Below, one piece after another: positions 32,440-39,757 of a DNA stretch of 49,549 nucleotides. A model generated the notes under the pieces. The model saw nothing but the letters and a program-made list of their open reading frames with translations. It did no database searches and was not told where the DNA came from. Origin of the DNA: a virus; the IMG/VR virus record IMGVR_UViG_3300046780_001007, positions 1 through 49,549 of that record, one strand, 5' to 3'. The position numbers were made by a program, and so were the translations under genes. How positions within the stretch are numbered: the first letter of the stretch is position 1; each line of letters begins with the position of its first letter.

Positions 32440-32942
32440 CAGCGCAGGGCTCCCTTCATGCTCAGAACCGCGTCGACGAGACCGTTCAGCGGGCAGCCTT
32501 CGAGCTGCGAAGCGGTCAGCAGAGCGTCTCGAGCAGGCGTCTTTCGGCTGTGGATAACCTTCGCGAAGCGCACCGCGGCTTGCGTTGCGGCGTCGCCAGC
32601 GGGCGGTCCGTAGACCAGTCGCAGCGACCTGCCGGCCAAGCTCAGACGCTCAAGGTCGACGCCTGCAAGCGGGTCAGGCTTCGGTGCGCGCGGCGTCTTA
32701 GCGGGCCGAGCGAGCGCCTTCTTGGCTGCCTTGAGCACGCGCTTCGCGGTAGCTTGGTCAGCTGCCTGCGCTGCCACCATCAAGCGCAGCGAAGCTCGTG
32801 CTGCACGCTTCCGCTCAGCTTCCGCTTCGGCACGCTCATATTCCGTGCTGTAGGGCGCCGCGCTAGCCTTGAAAGCTTGCAGTCGCCGCAAGTGCTTCGA
32901 ATGCCTTGCTAGGCTGGCCCATTTATCGCGCTGGCCGGTCAT
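32439..32942 (-). CDS. Basic helical protein, unknown
   Basis: 167 residues, very rich in Ala, Arg and Lys. It has long predicted helices (SLARHSKHLRRLQAFKASAA, EYERAEAEAERKRAARASLRLM) and a more globular end (LRLVYGPPAGDAATQAAVRFAKVIHSRKTP). Overlaps on both sides (ATGA) show it belongs to the replication operon. It may bind DNA by charge; no family recognised. Confidence 0.5.
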   Translation of the reverse strand: MTGQRDKWASLARHSKHLRRLQAFKASAAPYSTEYERAEAEAERKRAARASLRLMVAAQAADQATAKRVLKAAKKALARPAKTPRAPKPDPLAGVDLERLSLAGRSLRLVYGPPAGDAATQAAVRFAKVIHSRKTPARDALLTASQLEGCPLNGLVDAVLSMKGALR

Positions 32943-33415
32943 GATGCGCTCGCTTCCAGCGCCGCCGGCTCACGGCACGCGCGGGGCGCCCAGCGCTCGC
33001 CTTTCAGGATGCGTTGCACCTGACGCCGGCTGAGCTTCTTCTTGTCCGCGATCTCGACCACCGACGCGCCTGACGCGCGAGCCCGGCGGATGGCATTGGC
33101 CTCGCGCAGGCTCTTCAGCTTGCGTGGCCCGTGCACGCGCCCCTGACGGCCCTTGGCGCACTTGTCGCGCACGTTCTCCAGGTTCGTGCCTGGCGCCAGG
33201 TGGTCAGGCGCGCAGCACGCGCGCACGTCGCACGAGTGCAACGCCTGCTCGCTGCGCAGCAAGGGCCGCTTGAGCTTCTCGGCGAGCACGACACGGTGAG
33301 CCCGGCGGTTGCCCACCATGGGATAGCCGCTGTCGTTCAGCCGACCCGTGAAGAGCCAGCACCCGGTATCCGGGATCGGCTCGCACTTGTCTTCGATGCG
33401 CTCGACGAGGGACAC
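32939..33415 (-). CDS. HNH endonuclease-like protein with C-terminal HTH
   Basis: 158 residues from a GTG at 33415. CWLFTGRLNDSGYPMVGNRRAHRVVLAEKLKRPLLRSEQALHSCDVRACCAPDHLAPGTNLENVRDKCAKGR follows the HNH_3 homing-endonuclease pattern (H of LHSCD, CxxP, HL.GT..DN). A small HTH (ASVVEIADKKKLSRRQVQRILKGERW) follows, as in group-I-type homing enzymes. It is free-standing between replication genes, so a selfish or host-DNA-degrading role is possible. Confidence 0.75.
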   Translation of the reverse strand: MSLVERIEDKCEPIPDTGCWLFTGRLNDSGYPMVGNRRAHRVVLAEKLKRPLLRSEQALHSCDVRACCAPDHLAPGTNLENVRDKCAKGRQGRVHGPRKLKSLREANAIRRARASGASVVEIADKKKLSRRQVQRILKGERWAPRACREPAALEASAS

Positions 33416-33418
33416 CGG

Positions 33419-33670
33419 TTAGCCTCCCAGCACGTCAATGAGCTGCTGGATGACGCGGGCCTTCCAAGGGAAGGTGGTGATGAGCCGGTCACGCGAGGCG
33501 CGCAGTTCGTCGAGCACCACCGCGCGATCGTCGGTGTCGCACGGCATCGACGCCATGACGTTGAGTGCGCTGCCGTGGTCATCGGTGACCGCGTACGGCT
33601 TGAAGCACTCATGGTTCGGATTGTCAGATGGACGCGTTTTGACGAGATGAAAGATCACAGCACACCTCAC
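33419..33670 (-). CDS. Small hypothetical protein
   Basis: 83 residues with an N-terminal strand (MRCAVIFHLVKTRP) and a helical C-terminal half (DDRAVVLDELRASRDRLITTFPWKARVIQQLIDVL). It overlaps the beta-clamp stop by 4 bases. No family recognised; position suggests a replication or clamp-associated function. Confidence 0.5.
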   Translation of the reverse strand: MRCAVIFHLVKTRPSDNPNHECFKPYAVTDDHGSALNVMASMPCDTDDRAVVLDELRASRDRLITTFPWKARVIQQLIDVLGG

Positions 33671-34818
33671 AGGTAAGAGAGCATCAGGACAGCCATGCTC
33701 GCGGACTCGTCGGCGGCGCCGACGATGAGCATGGGATCGCGTACGCCGCCCATCTTGAGCAGCACGGTGTCGTCGGCGAAGGTCTGCAGCGCCTCGACGA
33801 AGAACTGAGGGTTCACACCGAAGACAAGGCCGTCGCCTTCGAACGAGTCGAGCGCGACCTCTTCGACCGCCGCGCCCTTCGACGCGGTCTCGCTCGAGAT
33901 GAAGATGGAGCCGGCCGGCAGCAGCTCACAGCGGACCGAAGCGCCGCGCTCTGCGGCCACCAGCGAGACTCGTTTGAGCGCCTCGATCAGCTCTTCGCGT
34001 CCGATGGCCGCGGTGCGCGGCGCGACGTCGACCTTCTTGCCGCCGTCGTATGGCTGCATCAGGTTTTGGTACGGCACGAAGTTCGAGCCGGCGCTCTTCG
34101 AGCTGAGCGTCACGCCGTCCCATTCGAAGTGCATGTAGCCTTCGAGGCCGCCATTCACCGACAGGTCGACAGGGCAGTCGGCGAGCTCCTCGCACAGCTT
34201 CTTGACGTCGGAGATGGCGCGGGCGTGGATGTGGTCGGCGCCCCAGTCGCCGTCGCGCTCGACCTTCGCCGATGCAAACGCCAGCCGCTTCGAATCGGTG
34301 GCCACGCACTTCAGAGCGCCAGCGCTGTGCTCGACGCGCACGCAGGCGATGAAGGCCCGGCTCTCGTCGGCCGACTCGCGTGCGTAGGCAGCGCCGCTGA
34401 TGAGCTTCGCCAGCAGGCCAGACTGGACGCGCAAGCGTGGCGCCGCCTTCTCGGGCTGCGGGATGACCGGATAGTCATCCGCACTGAGACACGGCACTTT
34501 GAAGTGCGACTTGCCTGACTTGATCTCGAGGCGGTTGTCTTTCACCGCGAGCTTGATGGCCACGCCGAGGGGGAGGGCGCGCACGATGTCTGAGAACTGA
34601 CGCGCCGACACGCAGCACACGCCAGGCTTCTTCACCTCGCCCGTTGTCGCCGCCGTGACGCTCAGCGTGAGGTCCGTTCCGAACGCCGTCACCGTGCCGT
34701 TCTTCTCGGCGCTCAGCTTCACGTGCGTGAGAATGGTCATCGGCGACTTCGGCGCGCAGGCCGGAACGGCTCGCGACAACACCTTCGCCAGGTCCTTCTT
34801 TTCGATCGATAACTCCAT
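33667..34818 (-). CDS. dnaN: DNA polymerase III beta sliding clamp
   Basis: 383 residues (ATG at 34818; a GTG one codon earlier is possible). The three-domain DnaN pattern is clear: MELSIEKKDLAKVLSRAVPACAPKSPMTILTHVKLSA, then LSADDYPVIPQPEK at the first domain's end, GAAYARESADESRAFIACVRVEHSAGALKCVATDSKRLAFA in domain 2, and a terminal PMLIVGAADESASMAVLMLSYL. It tethers polymerase and repair proteins to DNA. It is unusual in a phage of this size and suggests clamp replacement. It is coupled to the helicase-methyltransferase gene. Confidence 0.9.
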   Translation of the reverse strand: MELSIEKKDLAKVLSRAVPACAPKSPMTILTHVKLSAEKNGTVTAFGTDLTLSVTAATTGEVKKPGVCCVSARQFSDIVRALPLGVAIKLAVKDNRLEIKSGKSHFKVPCLSADDYPVIPQPEKAAPRLRVQSGLLAKLISGAAYARESADESRAFIACVRVEHSAGALKCVATDSKRLAFASAKVERDGDWGADHIHARAISDVKKLCEELADCPVDLSVNGGLEGYMHFEWDGVTLSSKSAGSNFVPYQNLMQPYDGGKKVDVAPRTAAIGREELIEALKRVSLVAAERGASVRCELLPAGSIFISSETASKGAAVEEVALDSFEGDGLVFGVNPQFFVEALQTFADDTVLLKMGGVRDPMLIVGAADESASMAVLMLSYL

Positions 34819-37103
34819 CACTCTGCCCCTTCCGCAAACGACATGGTCTGTTGGCCCGCGCTGGCGGCCTGGTGCAGGTTCTTCACGGCCTGCTCGTAGT
34901 AAGAGCGCTTCAGCTCAGCGCCGATGAAGCGGCGGCCTTGCTCGAGCGCGACGTGCCCTTCAGAGCCGATGCCGGCGAAGGGCGAGAGCACGGTGTCCTT
35001 CGGGTTGCTCCACAGCTGGATGCAACGCCGGATGACTTCCAGCTGCAGCGGTGCGATGTGCCGCTCGTCGTCGTGCTCGCGCGCGCTGCGATACTGCAGC
35101 GTGTCGCTCGGGTTGATGTCCATCCATACCGGCGATGCGTACCGCTGCCACAGCGACACCGGGAACTCGTCGGCTGTGTGCGCGATCGGCTCTTCGTTCG
35201 GGTCAGGCTTGCGCATCGTGACCACGTAGTCGGCGATGCCCTGACGCGAGATGGAGCTGTCTTTCTTGATCTGCTTGTGCAGCAGGCCGATGGCCTTCGT
35301 ACGCTGCATCGCCGTGACGGGGTCTTTCCAGATGCAGACCTCGCTGTGGTAGATGAAGCCCTTCGCCTGGAACGAGCGAATCAGGTCATCGCGGAAGTTG
35401 CGCAGGCCGATGTAGCCGTCGCGTTCCTTCGACGTGGGCAGCTGCATGCAGTGCGCCGAGACGAGCCGGCCGGGCTTGAGCACGCGCAGCAGCTCGTCGA
35501 CGAGGAACCCGAAGTGCGCGAAGAACTCTTCGTACGAACGCGAGTTGCCCATGTCGCGCGGGCTGTTGCTGTAGGTGTACAGGCTAGAGAAGGGCGGCGA
35601 GAAGACGCTGTAGCCGACGCTCTTGTCAGGCAGCCCCTTGAGCACCTCGACGCAGTCGCCTTGGTACACCGCAAACCTGTCAGCTAGCTCTTGGTCGAGA
35701 ATGCTCACCTTGTTGCCTCCCTTGATCGGACTGCGCATCCGCACACGCGGCGCGTACTCGTTCGTCTCGCGCGTCGAGCCGCGTACGGCAGAGCGCACGG
35801 CCTCGCTGGCCTCGCGTGACAACTCTTCGGCCATGGCCTTAGCGTCACGCTCCTTGCGCTTCAGATTCTCGATGACGGCGCCTTCGAGCTCGCTCGCGAA
35901 GATGTGCACGATGCACTCTCGCAGCTGACCGAATCGCCAGATGCGCCGCACCGCTTGATAGAAGGCCTCGTAGCTGTCCGTGACGCCGACGAAAGCCATG
36001 TGTGCGCAGAACTGGAAGTTCATTCCAAACCCGCAGATCGAACTCTTGCTGACGAGCACGCGCGCTTCGCCGCTGACGAACTGAGCGATGGCCGATTCCT
36101 TCTCCTCGGTGCTCATCGAGCCAGTCACCTCGACTGCTCCGTTGATGGACTTTGTGAGCGCGGTGCTCTCGGCGTTCAGGTCGGTCCATACGATCCAGCG
36201 TTCGGCGCTCGCGTTCACCATGGCGGCGCACTGCTCGACGCGTGCACCCAACGAACCCTTGCGCGCCGCGCGCCGCTCCATCAGCGACTTGGCCGGCATC
36301 GCGAACAGCAGCCCGCTCTCGCGCACCGACTCGGGGTCAGCCTCGATCACGTGATGCTCGACCGACAGCTCGGGAAGCACGTAGGCGCTGGCGTCGTATC
36401 CGAGGTCAGCGGGCGAGCGCACGAGCGCTGCCCAGCTGGCGACGAACTTCCAGAACACTTGGCGCGCGTGGCCTTTGAGACGCCACACCTGCGTCTCGCC
36501 GCCATCGTGGCAGAAGAACTCGGCGAGCATCTCAGCGCGCGTGCAGATGCCAAGGAACTCGGCGTGCGTGCCTAGCTCGGTGTAGTCGTTCGGCGACGGC
36601 GTGGCCGTGCAGCAGAGCTTGAAGGCCGTGTCCGCACAGGCGATGCAGAGCGCCTGGAACGTCTTGGCCTGGTAGTGCTTGATGATGCTGGACTCGTCGA
36701 GCACGACGCCGCCAAAGACGCTCATGTCGAACAGGTGCAGCCGATCGTAGTTCGTGATGTACACGCCAGGCTCGTTCGGCGTGACCTCGCTGCCGTCCTT
36801 CACCACCGTGATGCTGATGAGCACCCTGAGCGCTTCGTCGCGCGTCTGCGTAGCCACAGCGAGCGGCGCGAAGATGAGCACGGGCTTGCCTGTGTGCTTC
36901 GCCACGCGCCAAGCCCACTCGGCTTGCATGCGGCTCTTGCCGAGGCCCGTGTCAGCGAAGATGGCGGCGCGCCCGCGGCGCAGCGCGAAGCTCACGAGGT
37001 CGTTCTGAAACGGAAAGCTCAGCTTCGACTTGCACACGGCATCGGCGATGCCGGTGGGCACCATGTGCACAAGCTTGCCGGCGACGAACGCCTCGTAGCT
37101 CAT
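34818..37103 (-). CDS. SNF2/DEAD-type helicase fused to N4-cytosine/N6-adenine DNA methyltransferase
   Basis: 761 residues from the ATG at 37103 (GGAGG upstream). Residues 1-430 are a superfamily 2 helicase: Walker A DTGLGKS (51-57), motif II DESS (136-139), motif III TATPS (166-170), motif VI QAVRRIWRFGQ (383-393). Residues about 470-750 are a beta-class amino-methyltransferase: SPPF (502-505), then the SAM-binding SPFAGIGSEG near 705. SPPF suggests N4-cytosine specificity. Related fusions occur in other phages. It may modify phage DNA against restriction or act like a restriction remodelling enzyme. Confidence 0.85.
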   Translation of the reverse strand: MSYEAFVAGKLVHMVPTGIADAVCKSKLSFPFQNDLVSFALRRGRAAIFADTGLGKSRMQAEWAWRVAKHTGKPVLIFAPLAVATQTRDEALRVLISITVVKDGSEVTPNEPGVYITNYDRLHLFDMSVFGGVVLDESSIIKHYQAKTFQALCIACADTAFKLCCTATPSPNDYTELGTHAEFLGICTRAEMLAEFFCHDGGETQVWRLKGHARQVFWKFVASWAALVRSPADLGYDASAYVLPELSVEHHVIEADPESVRESGLLFAMPAKSLMERRAARKGSLGARVEQCAAMVNASAERWIVWTDLNAESTALTKSINGAVEVTGSMSTEEKESAIAQFVSGEARVLVSKSSICGFGMNFQFCAHMAFVGVTDSYEAFYQAVRRIWRFGQLRECIVHIFASELEGAVIENLKRKERDAKAMAEELSREASEAVRSAVRGSTRETNEYAPRVRMRSPIKGGNKVSILDQELADRFAVYQGDCVEVLKGLPDKSVGYSVFSPPFSSLYTYSNSPRDMGNSRSYEEFFAHFGFLVDELLRVLKPGRLVSAHCMQLPTSKERDGYIGLRNFRDDLIRSFQAKGFIYHSEVCIWKDPVTAMQRTKAIGLLHKQIKKDSSISRQGIADYVVTMRKPDPNEEPIAHTADEFPVSLWQRYASPVWMDINPSDTLQYRSAREHDDERHIAPLQLEVIRRCIQLWSNPKDTVLSPFAGIGSEGHVALEQGRRFIGAELKRSYYEQAVKNLHQAASAGQQTMSFAEGAE

Positions 37104-37570
37104 GACATCCTCCGACGGATCGCCTTGCGCGTAGCGAGCACCTTGAGCGCTTCTGGGCCAGGGGCACCGCAGCGCCCGCTTCGATACGCCGTAAGAGCGC
37201 GCCCCTCTGAACCGCAGCGCTTGACGTAGAATGCGAACGCCGCGGCACCCGTCCACGACTGCCACCACAGACACTCTTGCGGATTGCCTAGGCAGCGCTT
37301 CAGGAGCTCGCGTCCCCAATACCGCGGGTGCGCCTGGAAGATTCCGAACGCGCCTTCAGCGCTGACCGCGGCTTGGTCGAAGCCGCTCTCGTGCCGCGCC
37401 AGCGCGACCATGGTGACCGGGTCAAGCCCGTGCTCTTCGGCGGTCTGCACGATGACCTCGGCGAGCACGCGAGCGCGCTGCGCGGGATGGTCTGTCATGT
37501 GCGCCGGATAGCGACCCGACGGCAGCAGACTCAGCCACAAGATGATTGCGGCGATCTTGGTAATAATCAC
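37100..37570 (-). CDS. Lytic transglycosylase with N-terminal signal anchor
   Basis: 156 residues from a GTG at 37570 that overlaps the preceding stop (GTGA). A hydrophobic N-terminus (IITKIAAIILWLSLLPSG) comes first. An SLT-type core follows with catalytic Glu61 in ALARHESGFD, GAFGIFQAHPRYWG and a final LTAYRSGRCG. It would cut peptidoglycan from the periplasmic side. Being in the early leftward block rather than with the endolysin, it could help release or modify the wall during lysogeny, or be a signal-arrest-release lysin. Confidence 0.75.
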   Translation of the reverse strand: MIITKIAAIILWLSLLPSGRYPAHMTDHPAQRARVLAEVIVQTAEEHGLDPVTMVALARHESGFDQAAVSAEGAFGIFQAHPRYWGRELLKRCLGNPQECLWWQSWTGAAAFAFYVKRCGSEGRALTAYRSGRCGAPGPEALKVLATRKAIRRRMS

Positions 37571-37851
37571 TGTCCATCCTCCATCTCGAGCAGCTGACCG
37601 AGCAGCGCTCGAAGCGCCGCGCACATGTCGGGCTTGAACGCGACGAGCGCCCAGCCGCCGGGCCACACGGCCACGCCGCGCCACTGATCGAACTCGTCGC
37701 GCGAGACCGTCCACCAGTGCCCCGGTCTGCCCTTGGCGAGACGCACGACGGCGTCGTTGACGTGCTCGTCGATGCGCTTGGGAGCGATGCGACGCACGCC
37801 GGTGGCTTCTTCGCCGAAGTCGGCGACCGTGGTGTAAAGCGGCTGGCTCAT
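37567..37851 (-). CDS. Small hypothetical protein
   Basis: 94 residues: RRIAPKRIDEHVNDAVVRLAKGRPGHWWTVSRDEFDQWRGVAVWPGGWALVAFKPD, Trp-rich and mixed alpha/beta. It overlaps neighbours by 4 bases on both sides. No family recognised. Confidence 0.5.
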   Translation of the reverse strand: MSQPLYTTVADFGEEATGVRRIAPKRIDEHVNDAVVRLAKGRPGHWWTVSRDEFDQWRGVAVWPGGWALVAFKPDMCAALRALLGQLLEMEDGQ

Positions 37852-38288
37852 GGCACCATCGCTAGCGGGTGCTGCTCGCGTTCACGCGCGAGGCGGAAGA
37901 CTTCGACCGCGCCCATGCGGTCATCAGGCGAGACGAAGCTCGCTGCAGCGGTGTAGATGGTGTCCTTCGCGTACTGGCCCGTGACGACGACGGGCATGCC
38001 GATCGCCGCGCCTAGCTCCACGAACGCGCCGTACGAGCGCTTCTCGGGGAACAGCAGCCAGAAGACGTGGCACTTGCGAATCGCGCGCAGGTGGTCGCGC
38101 GCGAGCTTCACCGCTCGGCCGTTTTCATGGTCGGCACGGTCGTTGAAGCCGCCGTCTGCGGCGAGCTCCCACCAACGGTCAGGAAGCTCGATGAGCCCCG
38201 ACGCTTCGAGTAGAAGCGCGGCATGCGCCACGCGCTCGAACTCAGAACTTGCACCAGCGAGAAAGACCTTGAGCATGCAGAACTCCAT
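37848..38288 (-). CDS. Nucleoside 2-deoxyribosyltransferase-like protein
   Basis: 146 residues. MLKVFLAGASSEFERV (a Rossmann-like first strand and turn), DRWWELAADGG, DHLRAIRKCHVFWLLFPEK and SYGAFVELGAAIGMPVVVTGQY follow the deoxyribosyltransferase/TIR-like superfamily layout, with Glu of VELG as candidate catalytic residue. Members act on nucleosides, NAD or nucleotide signals. A start at the second Met (residue 5) is possible. Family assignment is tentative. Confidence 0.5.
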   Translation of the reverse strand: MEFCMLKVFLAGASSEFERVAHAALLLEASGLIELPDRWWELAADGGFNDRADHENGRAVKLARDHLRAIRKCHVFWLLFPEKRSYGAFVELGAAIGMPVVVTGQYAKDTIYTAAASFVSPDDRMGAVEVFRLAREREQHPLAMVP

Positions 38289-38337
38289 CGGCGCGCAGGG
38301 AGACGCGCCGTCGAAAGGACGGGAGACGTTTGGACGT

Positions 38338-38607
38338 TCAGGAAGCTGCGGGGAGACTGGCGTCTGGTTCGACTTCAGCGGCCCGCCTCAGCCGCTTCGG
38401 TCCGGTGCCATCGGCGAGCCAAGGGAAGTGCACGCCGAGCACCTCGGCTGCCTTCCGCACGCGAGCGAGAGTCGGCGCCATCTTGCCGGTCTCCCACTTC
38501 GCATAGGTCACGCTGTGGACGCCGATGTCAGCGGCAGCCGCCGCCTGCGTCATCTTTGCCGCAGCGCGAGCACCCCGAAGCCTCGCTACGAAACCGTCCG
38601 AACTCAT
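38338..38607 (-). CDS. XRE-family regulator (Cro-like)
   Basis: 89 residues. RLRGARAAAKMTQAAAAADIGVHSVTYAKWETGKMAPTLARVRKAAEVLGV is a standard lambda-repressor-type HTH. It is the first gene leftward of the control region. Its ATG lies exactly 8 bases from a -10-like ATAACG, so the message starts at the start codon, and operator-type repeats overlap this promoter. Likely Cro or repressor partner of the gene at 38699. Confidence 0.8.
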   Translation of the reverse strand: MSSDGFVARLRGARAAAKMTQAAAAADIGVHSVTYAKWETGKMAPTLARVRKAAEVLGVHFPWLADGTGPKRLRRAAEVEPDASLPAAS

Positions 38608-38621
38608 AGCGTCAACGTTAT
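38606..38621. promoter_or_regulatory. Operator-like 16-mer (leftward promoter)
   Basis: ATAGCGTCAACGTTAT overlaps the start codon and -10 region of the leftward regulator. The identical 16-mer occurs in the reverse orientation at 39742-39757. A shorter copy (TAGCGTCAACG) lies at 38636-38646, and further half-sites at 38670 and 38691. Confidence 0.7.
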
Positions 38622-38644
38622 CGCCACACCGGCATTAGCGTCAA
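38616..38644 (-). promoter_or_regulatory. Leftward early promoter
   Basis: TTGACG (38644-38639), 17 bp, ATAACG (38621-38616), 8 bp, ATG at 38607. Same geometry as the late-region elements. The -35 itself is part of an operator-like copy. Confidence 0.7.
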
Positions 38645-38682
38645 CGCAAAGTTGCCGCAAGGCTGTGCCTTGACGCGCGCCA

Positions 38683-38688
38683 TATAAG
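38683..38688 (+). promoter_or_regulatory. -10-like element of the rightward regulator
   Basis: TATAAG lies 10 bases before the ATG at 38699, with no good -35 17 bases upstream, which suggests a weak or activated promoter. Operator half-sites (38670, 38691) flank it, consistent with autoregulation. Confidence 0.45.
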
Positions 38689-38698
38689 CGGCAACGCT

Positions 38699-39166
38699 AT
38701 GCGAGCTGTGGCAGACGCTATTGACTACAAGGAGTTCGGTGACCGACTCCGCCTGGAAATAAAAAAGCGAGGGTGGACTCAGCCGCAGTTCGCCCAAGAG
38801 ATCGCTTTGGCGAGCGGCGGGCCGCCGCCGTCTGGTCCCACGGTGAGCAAATGGCTTACAGGGAAGGCTTTCCCGCGCCTCTACATCCAGACCATCAGCG
38901 CGGTTTTGGGCTTGTCCTCAGACGAGCTCGTCAAGCCGTCGCTGGTGTCTGCGCAACCGCTGGATGCGCGCGCAAAGGACATCCTCCAGGCTGCGCGCGA
39001 ACGCGGATACGAAGATGCGCAGGTCGCCAAGATAGAGCTGATTCTTCGGGAGCCGGCCGGGCACTACGGAACCAAGCAGCTAGATTTGCCGGCGAGCGCG
39101 GTGAAGGACTCCGGGGTGCAGCCGAAGCGCAAGGTCGCGCAGCGCAAGCGCCGTCGGGCTATTTAG
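38699..39166 (+). CDS. XRE-family repressor-like protein
   Basis: 155 residues. FGDRLRLEIKKRGWTQPQFAQEIALASGGPPPSGPTVSKWLTGKAFPRLYIQTISAVLGLSSDEL is an HTH_3 with an enlarged loop between helices 2 and 3. A helical C-terminus (AKDILQAARERGYEDAQVAKIELILREP) ends in a Lys/Arg tail. There is no LexA-type peptidase, so induction would not be by RecA-stimulated cleavage. It is divergent from the Cro-like gene, the CI position. Confidence 0.75.
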   Translation: MRAVADAIDYKEFGDRLRLEIKKRGWTQPQFAQEIALASGGPPPSGPTVSKWLTGKAFPRLYIQTISAVLGLSSDELVKPSLVSAQPLDARAKDILQAARERGYEDAQVAKIELILREPAGHYGTKQLDLPASAVKDSGVQPKRKVAQRKRRRAI

Positions 39167-39611
39167 CCAGGTACGCGCGTTCGTCTTTGAAGAAGAACGT
39201 CATCCGCGACAGCCTCAGCGCGTTGAATCCGTTCCGTGCCCTGACGTCGCAGGTCGCTTTCCAGCATGAACGCTCATCGACCAAGGTCGGGTCGCTGCAT
39301 GCCCTGACGTCCACCGAGCCGGGGTCGTGCGCTCGACGGCTCACGTAGACCGTCGCCTCCATCTCGGCATCTGGCCGAGCGCCGCAGCTCTTCAGTAGCC
39401 GTGCCAGTCGAACCGCTTGCTTCGCCGCCTTCGGGCCGAGCGGAACGTCGACCGCGCGCGACGCAGCGGCCGGCCGCGTCGGGGTCGCCTGCGCCGAGAC
39501 AGGCCTGTCTTCCCCTCGGTACGGTCCAGGGCGGCCATTTCGCGCGCTGAACGCCGCCGCCAACACCAACACCGCGATCACCCCAAGCAGCACGCGCCAC
39601 GCACGCCTCAT
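39159..39611 (-). CDS. Exported or anchored protein between the two switch promoters
   Basis: 150 residues from the ATG at 39611 (GGGGG upstream; the longer frame lacks support). An N-terminal signal or anchor (RRAWRVLLGVIAVLVLAAAFSA) is followed by a Pro/Ala-rich linker and a small domain with four Cys (CGARPD, ACSDPT, CWKATC). It overlaps the repressor's 3' end on the opposite strand. It is a candidate superinfection-exclusion or lysogenic-conversion protein; no family recognised. Confidence 0.5.
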   Translation of the reverse strand: MRRAWRVLLGVIAVLVLAAAFSARNGRPGPYRGEDRPVSAQATPTRPAAASRAVDVPLGPKAAKQAVRLARLLKSCGARPDAEMEATVYVSRRAHDPGSVDVRACSDPTLVDERSCWKATCDVRARNGFNALRLSRMTFFFKDERAYLAK

Positions 39612-39696
39612 CAAGGCCCCCTTGTGCAGCCAGGATAAACCCCGGCGACTCCCTACCGCCATCCCTCGTGAAGCCAGTAAGCCGGCTCACGCAATA

Positions 39697-39725
39697 GCGT
39701 CAAAGCTAAATCTTAGCTTTGACGC
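39697..39725. promoter_or_regulatory. Perfect inverted-repeat operator
   Basis: GCGTCAAAGCTAA, ATC, TTAGCTTTGACGC: 13-base arms with a 3-base centre. The right arm contains the -35 TTGACG of the rightward promoter. The outer GCGTCAA is the same word as in the 16-mer operators, so one protein probably binds all of them. Confidence 0.75.
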
Positions 39726-39747
39726 GAATGCCGTAGCAGGCATAACG
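39719..39747 (+). promoter_or_regulatory. Rightward early promoter
   Basis: TTGACG (39719-39724), 17 bp, ATAACG (39742-39747), 8 bp, ATG at 39756. It mirrors the leftward promoter at 38616-38644 in hexamers, spacer and start distance. Confidence 0.7.
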
Positions 39748-39757
39748 TTGACGCTAT
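39742..39757. promoter_or_regulatory. Operator-like 16-mer (rightward promoter)
   Basis: Exact reverse complement of 38606-38621, covering the -10 and start codon of the rightward operon. Confidence 0.7.
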
